This document shows, piece by piece, positions 16,908 through 24,988 of a stretch of 64,000 nt of DNA. Source of the stretch: Bradyrhizobium sp. C9 (GTDB lineage Bacteria > Pseudomonadota > Alphaproteobacteria > Rhizobiales > Xanthobacteraceae); assembly GCF_002532045.1 (NCBI RefSeq), contig NZ_NWTG01000007.1, positions 186,001-250,000 on the forward strand, in the 5' to 3' direction. The position numbers were made by a program, and so were the translations under genes. The notes below the pieces were generated by a model that saw only the letters and a list, made by a program, of their open reading frames with translations, was not told the DNA's origin and searched no databases. Positions within the stretch are counted from its first letter, which is position 1. Each line of letters opens with the position of its first letter.

Positions 16908-17992
16908 CAGTACACCAGCTCGTCGTCGGCGCGGTTCTTGGTCAGGGTGATCTCGCCGCGGGCGGCGAGGTCCTTGGCGAGGTTGACCAGCAGCGCTTGG
17001 GCCTCGTCGACGTCGCGCAGGCGCACTGGGCCCATCGCGGCCATGTCGTCCATCAGCATCTTGCCGGCGCGCGACGACATGTTGCCGAGGAAGAAGCTGC
17101 GCACCTCCTCGTTGGCGCTCTTCAGCGCGACGCCGAGCTTGTCCTTGTCGATGTTGCGCATCAGCGTCTGCGCCGAGGCGGAATCGAGCTTGATCAAATC
17201 GTCGAAGGTGAACATCAGCGCCTTGATGCGCTCGGCGGATTCGCGGTTTTCCTCTTCCAGCGAGGTGATGAAGCGGGTCTCGGTCTGGCGGTCGAAATTG
17301 TTGAAGATTTCGGCCATCACCTCATGGGCATCGCGGCGACGGGTCTGCGACAGGTTCGACATGAACTCGGTGCGTAGCGTCTGCTCGACGCGCTCGATCA
17401 CTTCCTTCTGCACCGCCTCCATCCGCAGCATGCGGCCGACCACGTCGAGCGCGATGTCCTCGGGCAGGATCGCGAGCACGCGCGCGGCGTGCTCCGGCTT
17501 CAGTTTCGACAGCACCACGGCGATGGTCTGCGGGTACTCGTTCTTGAGGTAGTTGGCGAGCACCTCTTCCTGCACGTTGGAGAGCTTCTCCCACATGTTG
17601 CGCCCGGCGGGGCCGCGGATCTCGTCCATGATGCCGGTGACGCGTTCGGCCGGCAGGTATTGCTGCAGCAGCCGTTCGGTGGCGTCGAAATTGCCCATCA
17701 GCGCGCCGGAGGCCGACATCCGCGAGACGAATTCCAGCATCAGGTCCTCAACCACGTCGGCCTCGACGGTGCCGAGCGTCGACATGTGGACCGACAGCTC
17801 GCGGACCTCCTCGTCGTCGAGCATCGACCAGATCTTGCCGCCATACTGCTCGCCGAGCGCGAGCATCAGGATCGCGGCGCGCTTCGGGCCAGGTAGCGGC
17901 TTGCCCTTGGGCCGAGCGCCCTGCCGGTTCGCCAGCGTCGAGAGGACGGTGGCGATGTCGTTGGCGTTGGTGGTCTGGGGTACGGCGGCCAT
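16907..17992 (-). CDS. fliG: flagellar motor switch protein FliG
   Basis: A 361-residue rotor protein with the N-terminal FliF-binding domain, the middle-domain EHPQT motif present as EYPQT (NEYPQTIAVVLSKLKPEHAA) and the C-terminal torque domain with alternating charges (DLIKLDSASAQTLMRNIDKDKLGVALKSANEEVRSFFLGNMSSRAG). The start is 1 base from the fliF stop, so it is tightly coupled to it. The substitution of His by Tyr in EHPQT is mild. The first 30 residues are a polar extension. Confidence 0.94.
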   Translation of the reverse strand: MAAVPQTTNANDIATVLSTLANRQGARPKGKPLPGPKRAAILMLALGEQYGGKIWSMLDDEEVRELSVHMSTLGTVEADVVEDLMLEFVSRMSASGALMGNFDATERLLQQYLPAERVTGIMDEIRGPAGRNMWEKLSNVQEEVLANYLKNEYPQTIAVVLSKLKPEHAARVLAILPEDIALDVVGRMLRMEAVQKEVIERVEQTLRTEFMSNLSQTRRRDAHEVMAEIFNNFDRQTETRFITSLEEENRESAERIKALMFTFDDLIKLDSASAQTLMRNIDKDKLGVALKSANEEVRSFFLGNMSSRAGKMLMDDMAAMGPVRLRDVDEAQALLVNLAKDLAARGEITLTKNRADDELVY

Positions 17993-17993
17993 G

Positions 17994-19625
17994 TCAGTTC
18001 TCTACCGGCTCGCTCAGCCATTGACGGACGATGGAGACGGTCTCGTTCGGATTGCGCTCGGCGAGTTCGCCGACCCGGTGCACGGCCTGGGCGTGGACCT
18101 GGCCCTGGATCTGGGCGACGTCGATCAATTGCGCGGCGCCGCTGCCGCTCGGGATCAGCGCCTGGCCGGATGCACCGGCGCTCTCGGCATGGGCTTCGGC
18201 CAGCGCCGGCACGCCGGCGCCGGCCAGCGACGGAATCACGTCGGCCGCGACGATACGCTTGACCAGCGGGCGGACCACCATGAACAGCACGACGAGGCCG
18301 AGCATCATCATGACGCCGAGCTCGATGACGTACATGACGTCATCCTTGGTGAATTGCAGCATGCCGAGCAGGCCGGTCGGCTCCGCGATCGGCTGGGCGG
18401 TCGGCGGCTCGGCGAAGCGGAGATTGACGACCTCGACCTGATCGCCGCGCTTCTGGTCGAACCCGATCGCGGAGCGGACCAGGGCGGCGATGCGGTCGAG
18501 CTGCTCCTTGGTGCGGTCCTGATAGACCATCTCGCCTTTTTCGTTCTTGGTGTAGGCGCCGTCGACCAGCACCGCGACCGAGATGCGGTTGACGCGGCCG
18601 GCCTCGGTCACCTCGGTCTTGGTGGTGCGGGAAATCTCGTAATTGTTGGTTTCCTCGCTCTTCTTGCTCTGGTCGCGGGCGCGGGCGGCGTTGTCCTGGT
18701 TCTGGTTGCCCGGCAATTCGTTGTTGACGGTGACCTGGCCGGAATTGTCGGCGGTGAGGCTGGATTCCTCGCGGGTCTGGGTCGAGCGCAGCACTCGGCC
18801 TTCGGGGTCGAACTTGTCCGAGGTCTGGGTGATCTTGTTGTAGTCGAAGTCGGCGGAGAGCTGGACGCGGGCGCGTCCGGCGCCGACCACCGAGGAGACG
18901 ATGTCCTCGACCTGCTTGCGCATTCGCTTCTCGAAGGCGGCGCGGCGCTCGTCGCCGACCGCGGCATCGGCATCGGATTGGGCGCCGTCGGCGAGCAGCT
19001 GGCCTGCCTCGTCGACGATCGAGACCCGCTGCGGCTTCAGCCCGTTGACGGCGGAGGCGACGACGTGGCGGATCGCCTTGATCTGCTGCGGCTCCAGCGC
19101 GCCGCGCACCCTGAGCACGATCGAGGCGGACGGTTCCGGCGTTTCGCGCGAGAACAGCGGCTTTTCCGGCAGCACGAGGTGGACGCGCGCGGCCTGGACG
19201 CGGTCGATGGCGCGGATGGTGCGGGCGAGCTCGCCCTCCAGCGCGCGCAGATGATTGATGTTCTGGACGAAGCTCGTGGTGCCGAGCGCGTCCGACTTGT
19301 CGAAGATCTCGTAGCCGACGCCGCCGCCCTTGGGCATGCCGCCCTCGGCTAGCTTCATCCGCAGCCGCGTCACCTTGTCCTTCGGCACCATGATCGCGGC
19401 GCCATCATTGCGCAGCTCGAACGGGATCGCCTGGCGCTCCAGGTCCTTGATAATGGCCGAGGAATCCTCGGTCGACAGGTCGGTGAACAGGGTGGTCATC
19501 TGGGGCGTGGTGACGCGCATGATGACGAATGCGAAGAAACCGATCAGGGCCGCGGTGACCGCAACCATGGCCGCGAGGCGGGCCGCACCTAGACCTCTGA
19601 AGAAAGCAACCAGACTTTGCACCAA
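17994..19625 (-). CDS. fliF: flagellar MS-ring protein FliF
   Basis: A 543-residue protein that forms the MS ring of the basal body. An N-terminal membrane helix (LAAMVAVTAALIGFFAFVIM) is followed by the YscJ/FliF ring-building domain (TTLFTDLSTEDSSAIIKDLE, VTRLRMKLAEGGMPKGGGVGYEIFD, HLVLPEKPLFSRETPEPSAS), a second domain and a C-terminal helix (MYVIELGVMMMLGLVVLFMVV) before the FliG-binding tail. The start is TTG 19625 or the adjoining GTG 19622, after CTGGGGG. First gene of the operon; a CtrA-type box lies 67-85 bases upstream. Confidence 0.95.
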   Translation of the reverse strand: MVQSLVAFFRGLGAARLAAMVAVTAALIGFFAFVIMRVTTPQMTTLFTDLSTEDSSAIIKDLERQAIPFELRNDGAAIMVPKDKVTRLRMKLAEGGMPKGGGVGYEIFDKSDALGTTSFVQNINHLRALEGELARTIRAIDRVQAARVHLVLPEKPLFSRETPEPSASIVLRVRGALEPQQIKAIRHVVASAVNGLKPQRVSIVDEAGQLLADGAQSDADAAVGDERRAAFEKRMRKQVEDIVSSVVGAGRARVQLSADFDYNKITQTSDKFDPEGRVLRSTQTREESSLTADNSGQVTVNNELPGNQNQDNAARARDQSKKSEETNNYEISRTTKTEVTEAGRVNRISVAVLVDGAYTKNEKGEMVYQDRTKEQLDRIAALVRSAIGFDQKRGDQVEVVNLRFAEPPTAQPIAEPTGLLGMLQFTKDDVMYVIELGVMMMLGLVVLFMVVRPLVKRIVAADVIPSLAGAGVPALAEAHAESAGASGQALIPSGSGAAQLIDVAQIQGQVHAQAVHRVGELAERNPNETVSIVRQWLSEPVEN

Positions 19626-19691
19626 CGGCCCCCAGGGATTCGGCCCACGCGGGTCCGACTGGGCAAATATTGCCTAGGGTATGGTTTCCAT

Positions 19692-19710
19692 ATGGTTAAC
19701 GAAGGTTAAG
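19692..19710 (-). promoter_or_regulatory. CtrA-type box upstream of fliF
   Basis: On the minus strand the sequence reads CTTAACCTTCGTTAACCAT: a perfect TTAACCAT half-site and a second TTAACC, spaced TTAA-N6-TTAA. CtrA sites in alphaproteobacteria are TTAA-N7-TTAA or TTAACCAT. Position 67-85 bases before the fliF start and control of fliF by CtrA in Caulobacter fit a regulatory role. Confidence 0.55.
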
Positions 19711-19734
19711 AACCGCGGCAAAAACGCGGACATG

Positions 19735-19768
19735 AAAAAAACCGGCTTCGCAAAGCGAGGCCGGTTTT
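19735..19768 (-). terminator. intrinsic terminator after sciP
   Basis: AAAACCGGCTTCGC-AAA-GCGAGGCCGGTTTT on the plus strand; on the minus strand the stem is followed by a run of T (the AAAAAA at 19735-19740). It separates sciP from the fliF promoter. Confidence 0.75.
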
Positions 19769-19795
19769 CGTCAAATACCACTCTTTAGGAGAAAC

Positions 19796-20071
19796 TTACT
19801 GCCGGTACTGCTGGATACGTGTCGTGCGCAGCCCGGCCAGACCATGCTGGTCGATCGAGAACTGCCAGGAAAGGAATTCATCGACGGTCAACGTGTAGCG
19901 GCTGCAGGCCTCCTCAAGGGAGAGCAGGCCGCCGCGGACCGCTGCGACGACTTCGGCCTTGCGGCGGATGACCCACCGTTTGGTACCGGGGGCCGGCAGG
20001 TCCGCAATCGTTAACGGGCTGCCGTCAGGCCCGATGACGTATTTCACCCTCGGGCGATGGGGTTCTGTCAT
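19796..20071 (-). CDS. sciP: CtrA inhibitor SciP (DUF1153)
   Basis: A 91-residue helix-turn-helix protein of the alphaproteobacterial SciP family, which in Caulobacter binds CtrA and blocks its transcription activation late in the cell cycle. ATG 20071 is used (MTEPHRPRVKYVIGPDGSPL), the exact conserved start; the longer reading to 20125 adds a non-conserved leader. The conserved blocks LTIADLPAPGTKRWVIRRKA, EVVAAVRGGLLSLEEACSRY and HGLAGLRTTRIQQYR are intact. It lies directly upstream of the fliF operon, both genes having CtrA-like boxes. Confidence 0.93.
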   Translation of the reverse strand: MTEPHRPRVKYVIGPDGSPLTIADLPAPGTKRWVIRRKAEVVAAVRGGLLSLEEACSRYTLTVDEFLSWQFSIDQHGLAGLRTTRIQQYRQ

Positions 20072-20129
20072 GGCGTACTCACAAACTCTCAACCACTGAA
20101 CTCGCGATAGGTAACCTACGCCCACCGGT

Positions 20130-20144
20130 TTAAAATTTGCCTAA
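20130..20144 (-). promoter_or_regulatory. near-consensus CtrA box upstream of sciP
   Basis: Minus strand TTAG-GCAAATT-TTAA, one mismatch from TTAA-N7-TTAA, 59-73 bases before the sciP start. In Caulobacter sciP is itself a CtrA target, so the position makes sense. Confidence 0.4.
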
Positions 20145-20257
20145 GCCCAAGGCTTCAATACGATTCTCGTTGGAACGGCCGGGAACAGGGCGGCGGATTG
20201 GGCGCTCGGGAGCCGTGTGGTGCCGGTTTTCACCCCTTCCATCTGGCCGCCTGGCAA

Positions 20258-20280
20258 GCTGGATCAGCGGCTGATCCAGC
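20258..20280. repeat. 23-bp perfect inverted repeat
   Basis: GCTGGATCAGC-G-GCTGATCCAGC: 11-bp perfect arms around one base. No T-run follows on either strand, so it is not a standard terminator; it may be an operator or the core of an interspersed repeat. Confidence 0.5.
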
Positions 20281-20500
20281 CCCGCTAGTAGCAGAGAAAC
20301 CGACCTGCCTTCCGGCGTCTTCCCGCTGTGTCGTCGACCTGATGCGAGGTGAACATTGGTCAACCTCCCCGCCTGTTCAACTATCCTTGATCTCCACGGC
20401 GACGTCGCGCGTAACCAGGCGCCTTTGCGCCCGTAGAAGAGATTGTCCGCTCACCGCCGGTGGGCGCGGTTCTCCAATCCTTCCATCCCGAGCCCTTGTC

Positions 20501-21280
20501 ATGATGATGAACAGACGCACTTTCTCGACCGCCTTGCTTGCGGGCGCTGCAGCTTCGCTGGTGTCCTCGCGCGGCATCGCCGCAGCCACGCCGCCGGTGA
20601 AGGCGCGCAACGTCGTGCTGGTGCACGGCCTGTTCGCGGACGGCTCGTGCTGGTCCGAGGTCATTCCGCGCCTGCAGGCCGCGGGGCTTAATGTGACGTC
20701 GGTGCAAAATCCGCTGACCACGCTGCCGGAGGCGGTCGCCGCGGCGCAGCGCGTGCTCGATCGTCAGGATGGCCCGACCGTTCTGGTCGGCCATTCCTTT
20801 TCCGGAATGATCGTCACCGAGGCCGGCGTGCATCCGAATGTTTCGGCGTTGGTCTATGTCGCCGCGCGCGCACCCGATGCGGATGAGGACTACACCGCGC
20901 TGGCCAAAACCTATCCGACGCCGCCCGCGAGCGCCGGCATCGTGTTCGACGGCGACGAGGGCCGGCTGAGCGAAGCCGCGTTCCTGCGCGATTTCGCCGG
21001 AGACATCCCGGAAGCGAAAGCAAAGGTGCTCCATGCCGTGCAGCAGCCGTTCCACAAGCAATTGCTGGCGGGCAAGACCAGCCACGCCGCCTGGCGCAGC
21101 AAGCCGAGCTACTACGCCGTCTCGACCGAGGACCGCACCATCAATCCGGATCTCGAGCGCTTCATGGCCAAGCGCATGGGCGCCACCACGATCGAGGTGA
21201 AGGCCAGCCATCTCGCGCTGATCTCGCAGCCCGAGCCGATTGCGCGGCTGATCCTCGAGGCCGCGGGCCGGTCGGAGTGA
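20501..21280 (+). CDS. exported alpha/beta hydrolase
   Basis: A 259-residue alpha/beta hydrolase with a twin-arginine-type leader (MNRRTFSTALLAGAAASLVS) cleaved near GIAAA-TPP. Three ATGs follow one another at 20501, 20504 and 20507. The oxyanion-hole region is VVLVHGLFADGSCW, the nucleophile elbow GHSFSG (Ser99), and Asp in STEDRTI with His in SHLALIS complete the triad. This layout resembles the salicylate-esterase/hydroxynitrile-lyase-like family often called alpha/beta hydrolase in rhizobia. Substrate unknown; it stands alone. Confidence 0.85.
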   Translation: MMMNRRTFSTALLAGAAASLVSSRGIAAATPPVKARNVVLVHGLFADGSCWSEVIPRLQAAGLNVTSVQNPLTTLPEAVAAAQRVLDRQDGPTVLVGHSFSGMIVTEAGVHPNVSALVYVAARAPDADEDYTALAKTYPTPPASAGIVFDGDEGRLSEAAFLRDFAGDIPEAKAKVLHAVQQPFHKQLLAGKTSHAAWRSKPSYYAVSTEDRTINPDLERFMAKRMGATTIEVKASHLALISQPEPIARLILEAAGRSE

Positions 21281-21419
21281 GGGGCGGCTTTCCGGTCCCG
21301 CCGGGCGGTCGTTCATGAGCTTGTTTCCGTGTTGCGTCTGAGTTGAGCAGAAACCGAAGCTCGAACGGAATGGTTTCCTCGCCGACGCACGTGTGATGGC
21401 CGGTATCCGGCACGATCCA

Positions 21420-22670
21420 TCAGGGACGATACGTCGACGGAGCAGTGACGGTTCTCAGCTGTGGATCGAGAACGGTCCTGCATGCGCGATCCTCAACTTT
21501 GGGATTCGCAACGGCAGCGGAAATTGCCCGATCGACTGCGTCCGCCGCGGGCTTGCGTTTGGCGCCGAGCGCGTTCAGGAGCGCCGCGGCGGCGATCATC
21601 ATCAGGACGCCGCCGAGACTGAGCGCGATTTGCGTCGAAAGCCGGTTCGCAATGTCGAGCAGATCAGACTGACTCACGAGCGCCAGCAGAACGCCGAGAC
21701 AATAGATCGGCAGCGAATTCTCGCCGCACCACCGCGCGCTGCGCAGGATCGGCGTCGATAGTCCTCGCCATCCCGCGGGCACGAGCCGTGACGCCACGAT
21801 CGCGAGAGCCAGGAAATGCAGGAGCCGTAACGGGCTCAGATTCGATTTGTCCAACGGGAATAACAGATCCGTCACGGCCTGCGGCAGCGCCTTGATGTCC
21901 TGGCCGAGCGCAAGGACGAGGCTCATCGCGAGAAAGAGAGCGGAAAGGATCAGCGCAGGACGTGACGTCATCCATTCGCGGATTGTCTTCCCCTCGATGA
22001 CGTACCATGCGCCCAGCACGACCAGAAACTGCCATGCCAGCGGATTGAAGAACCAGAAGCCGTCAGGCCAGGCCGGAACGCGCCAGCCGAGGACGTGCGC
22101 CAGCGCATAAAGCAGCAGCGAAAGGCCAAGCGTCATGTTTGGTGCGCGCAGCAGCAGCCACAACAACGGTGCGAATAACACGTGGCAGATCACAAAGACT
22201 GGCAAGACATCGGTATTGACAGGGCGGAATTGCAGGATTGCGGCGTGAGCGAGCGTCGCGCCCGGGCGCTCGAACAGAACCGTTATATTGCTCTCGTCGG
22301 CAAGATCGCCGCCCGCGACATAGACGAGCACGGCGCAAGCGAGCACAAGCAGGAGGAACGCGACGTAGATGTCCCATCCCCGCCGCAGCGAACGGCCGAT
22401 CATGCCTCTCCAGCCTTCACGTTGACGGGCTCTGCCGTAGGCCAGCGCGCAAGTCACGCCCGAGATGAACATGAAAATCTCGGCGGCATCGCAGAAGCCG
22501 TAGTTGCGCAGCGTCAGCCAGCTTCCGACGTTGTTTGGAATGTGGTCGAGAAAGATCCACCATAACGCGATCCCGCGACAGACGTCGGTGCGCGGGTCGC
22601 GATCCGTCGATCTGAATTCCGGCGGAGTTTCGCCGATCAATCGCTTCGAGGTGTGGGTTCGATCATGCAT
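21420..22670 (-). CDS. OpgC-type acyltransferase, polytopic membrane protein
   Basis: A 416-residue protein from ATG 22670 (an upstream reading to 22778 adds a Pro/Ala-rich leader that looks noncoding). It matches the OpgC domain: DVCRGIALWWIFLDHIPNNVGSWLTLRNYGFCDAAEIFMFISGVTCALAYG, followed by about ten hydrophobic helices and PLAWQFLVVLGAWYV. In other bacteria OpgC adds succinyl groups to periplasmic glucans; acyl group and acceptor here are not shown. The catalytic-type His in LDHIPN is present. No other glucan genes are nearby. Confidence 0.85.
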   Translation of the reverse strand: MHDRTHTSKRLIGETPPEFRSTDRDPRTDVCRGIALWWIFLDHIPNNVGSWLTLRNYGFCDAAEIFMFISGVTCALAYGRARQREGWRGMIGRSLRRGWDIYVAFLLLVLACAVLVYVAGGDLADESNITVLFERPGATLAHAAILQFRPVNTDVLPVFVICHVLFAPLLWLLLRAPNMTLGLSLLLYALAHVLGWRVPAWPDGFWFFNPLAWQFLVVLGAWYVIEGKTIREWMTSRPALILSALFLAMSLVLALGQDIKALPQAVTDLLFPLDKSNLSPLRLLHFLALAIVASRLVPAGWRGLSTPILRSARWCGENSLPIYCLGVLLALVSQSDLLDIANRLSTQIALSLGGVLMMIAAAALLNALGAKRKPAADAVDRAISAAVANPKVEDRACRTVLDPQLRTVTAPSTYRP

Positions 22671-22795
22671 TTGTCGATCTGTCTGGCGCGCGCACGGCTC
22701 CTCGTCGGGCACAGGTCCACCGGACGCTTTTGATGCTCCAGGGCGTGCGCGTGCCGGATCAGCCTCCGGCCAAGCCATGGGATTGGACGCTGCGG

Positions 22796-22975
22796 CTACC
22801 CGAGGGTTGGCGGCGCTTTCGCCTGCCAGCCGCAGTCACGGGGCCCGGAACGATCGCCGTCTTCCGGCGGCGCCTGCAGGACTTCGCCGACGAGCGGTAT
22901 CAAAAGCTGCTTTCGCATTTCGGCGAGGCGGGCACGACAGTACTCGTGATAAAGCATGTCGAATATGGTGGACAT
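22796..22975 (-). CDS. small ORF, 59 aa, with strong ribosome site
   Basis: Begins MSTIFDMLYHEYCRARLAEM and is preceded by AGGAAGG 9 bases before the ATG. The first 25 residues are helical and gene-like; the tail (PPEDGDRSGPRDCGW...) is less so. A competing plus-strand frame (22734-22993) has no ribosome site. The N-terminal phrase resembles short hypothetical proteins I associate with Bradyrhizobium, but I cannot name a family. Confidence 0.45.
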   Translation of the reverse strand: MSTIFDMLYHEYCRARLAEMRKQLLIPLVGEVLQAPPEDGDRSGPRDCGWQAKAPPTLG

Positions 22976-23128
22976 GATCGAACGCCTTCCTGATCACTGA
23001 GGTTGACTTCCCACGTGACAGATTTCGACCATTTCAACCGGCGGCCAAAAGCCAACAGTGCCGCAGGCATTTTATGTCTGACAAATTCTGCTTGGCGATT
23101 TGGCCAAAGCAGCGAAATAGAATCGGTA

Positions 23129-23266
23129 TCAGCAATCTTTCAAAAATGACCTGCCCGCGGCTCCGTAAACCGGATCAATTGCGAACAGGGCCATCAACTG
23201 CTCTACGCTTGCGCGCTGCCAGGGATGTCCAATGAATCCGTTGGCGGCAATTACAGATAGAGCCAT
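23129..23266 (-). CDS. small ORF, 45 aa, with very strong ribosome site
   Basis: MALSVIAANGFIGHPWQRAS then VEQLMALFAIDPVYGAAGRS-FLKDC, stop TGA. The ATG is preceded by TTAGGAGGAGACGGTCGTG, one of the strongest Shine-Dalgarno sequences in the window. No family recognised, no membrane segment. It sits in an otherwise gene-free 530-base gap upstream of the AraC gene, which faces the other way. Confidence 0.5.
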   Translation of the reverse strand: MALSVIAANGFIGHPWQRASVEQLMALFAIDPVYGAAGRSFLKDC

Positions 23267-23344
23267 CACGACCGTCTCCTCCTAAGGGAGAAATACAGGC
23301 CGCGACTTTCGCGATCAGTATAAACGTAATATTCTGACCGGTAC

Positions 23345-23358
23345 GTGAACCAGTTCAC
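23345..23358. promoter_or_regulatory. inverted repeat, possible operator
   Basis: GTGAAC-CA-GTTCAC, a perfect 6-2-6 inverted repeat located between the 45-residue minus-strand ORF and the plus-strand AraC gene, where a shared regulatory site would be expected. Confidence 0.3.
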
Positions 23359-23524
23359 ATCTGCATCGATCACAGGCAATCAGACTAGCAGATCGATAGC
23401 ATGGCTTCTTGGACTTGCGCGCACAGACCTTGAGAAGGCCGGTGCGTGAATTGCAAAATGCAGACATTGAAAATGGTGTGCCGCAGCATTTCATCCTGAT
23501 GCTCTGTGAAGGCTGGAGGTCCCC

Positions 23525-24502
23525 ATGCCTACGGACGCAGCCAATTTTGCATCGTATCGATTTTCGACGCGCGACCTTCCGGAGCGTACTCGTATTTCTC
23601 TATGGCGCGAGCATTTTGGGCGATGCGTCGTGCATGCCGATATCGAGCCGCTGTCGAACATTCCACTTCAGGCCGATGCGTCGCTGCTGACCGTTCAGGG
23701 CCTGCGTACGCTCGCGCTGAAGGGCACGTCGATGCGCTTTGAGCGTTCGCAAGCGAGCCTCGCCGATGGCGATGATTCGGTCGGCGTGATCTTCTGCTCC
23801 CCCGGCATGAGTCAGCTATCGCAGTGCGGCCGGGACGTCGAACTGCGCGGCGGCGATGCGATCGCAATTCTGCACTCGGAGGCCGCCAGCGTTACCTATG
23901 TCGATGGATTGCAGTTCGGTCTCGCGGTGCCGCGTGCGGAGCTTGAACAACGCGTATCGGATGTCGAGAACCTGATCATGCGGCCAATCGGGCGCCGAAA
24001 GGAAGCCTTCAGGCTATTCGCGGCATATCTGAAGTCAGTGCTCAAGGCGCGAGCACTGACTTCCCCAAACCTTTGTCATACGGTCGTAACCCACATCCAT
24101 GATCTCGTCGCACTCGCGATCGACGAATGTCCTGCCTTGGGCGAGAGCAGCGCGAGCGCCGTCGTGGCCGCGCGGCACGATGCAGCCCTCGACTACATCA
24201 CCATACACTTCAAGGAGCCTGGGCTCAGCGTTCAAACAGTCGCACGTCGCCAGGGCATCTCGCCGCGCTACCTCCAGCGCCTGATGGCGTCATCGGGGAC
24301 GTCGTTCACCGAGCGCCTCAATGAACTGCGTCTGCAGCGGGCGCTCGAATTGCTGACCGGGTCTCACGCCGGCCGTCAGCGGATTTCCGATATCGCGCTG
24401 GAGGTTGGCTACTCGGATGTTTCGCATTTCAATCGCTTGTTCCGAATTCGTTTCGGCGATTCTCCGCGTGGCGTTCGGCTGGCCCGAAAGGGCTCTCATT
24501 GA
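23525..24502 (+). CDS. AraC-family transcriptional regulator
   Basis: A 325-residue regulator; ATG 23525 follows GGAGGT by 4 bases. The N-terminal half is the AraC-binding-like domain (RTRISLWREHFGRCVVHADIEPLSNIP ... DSVGVIFCSPG) and the C-terminal half has two helix-turn-helices (LSVQTVARRQGISPRYLQRLM and ISDIALEVGYSDVSHFNRLFRIRFGDSPRGVR). Likely effector is unknown. It may control the downstream small protein at 24627 or the divergent small ORF; neither link is shown. Confidence 0.9.
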   Translation: MPTDAANFASYRFSTRDLPERTRISLWREHFGRCVVHADIEPLSNIPLQADASLLTVQGLRTLALKGTSMRFERSQASLADGDDSVGVIFCSPGMSQLSQCGRDVELRGGDAIAILHSEAASVTYVDGLQFGLAVPRAELEQRVSDVENLIMRPIGRRKEAFRLFAAYLKSVLKARALTSPNLCHTVVTHIHDLVALAIDECPALGESSASAVVAARHDAALDYITIHFKEPGLSVQTVARRQGISPRYLQRLMASSGTSFTERLNELRLQRALELLTGSHAGRQRISDIALEVGYSDVSHFNRLFRIRFGDSPRGVRLARKGSH

Positions 24503-24626
24503 GATGCACCGCGGCTGCGTTGGTTGTAAGTCTGAGTGACGTATCTCACGGCGCGTATGGACGTGCCACGTCATTGTCGGGGCGTCGCATCGGAGCGACG
24601 AATGGAAAACGAAGGACCCTGACATC

Positions 24627-24914
24627 ATGGCCAATATCGACCACAAGCAAGGCACCTATACGATCGCCGCCAATTCGAGCCAGCCGTTCACGTTCTGGTG
24701 GGGCAAGGATTCGAAGGCGCCGAACGAGTTTTTCGACGTATCGATCGCGCCGCATTTCGAGAAGAACCAGACCTCGATGCAGCCGCTGCGCGAGACCGAC
24801 CGGGCCGTGTACTGGGATCACCGCGGCGGTGTCGGCGTCGTGCTGATCCTGACCTTGCAGAACAGCAACAATTTTCCGGTGACGTTCGAGGCCAATCACG
24901 TCCGTATCTATTGA
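24627..24914 (+). CDS. hypothetical protein, 95 aa, beta-rich
   Basis: MANIDHKQGTYTIAANSSQP, FTFWWGKDSKAPNEFFDVSI, and VLILTLQNSNNFPVTFEANH are the main blocks. Alternating hydrophobic residues and many Asn/Ser/Thr suggest a single beta-sandwich domain without signal peptide, reminiscent of small lectin-like or phage-structural domains, but I recognise no family. The start has GAAGGA 12 bases upstream. Co-directional with the AraC gene (124-base gap). Confidence 0.6.
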   Translation: MANIDHKQGTYTIAANSSQPFTFWWGKDSKAPNEFFDVSIAPHFEKNQTSMQPLRETDRAVYWDHRGGVGVVLILTLQNSNNFPVTFEANHVRIY

Positions 24915-24988
24915 TGCGGCGAGGACATCGAGCGGGCCGCGCCGGTTGCGCGGCCGGCACGCTGCCTCACCGCGGCCGTCTCATCGAG

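Larger units (their letters stand above)
20126..20500. other. gene-free stretch between sciP and the hydrolase gene
   Basis: 375 bases. Holds the sciP upstream region, including a near-consensus CtrA box (20130-20144) and a 23-bp perfect inverted repeat (20258-20280). Open frames here lack starts and composition typical of genes. Confidence 0.6.

Noticed and set aside
15912..19352. Long plus-strand open frames (546 and 599 codons)
   Set aside because: They run antisense to fliN, fliH, fliG and fliF and show Arg/Ala/Asp-rich shadow composition without any motif.
22734..22993. 87-codon plus-strand ORF
   Set aside because: No ribosome site and overlaps both the OpgC gene leader and the better-supported minus-strand small ORF.
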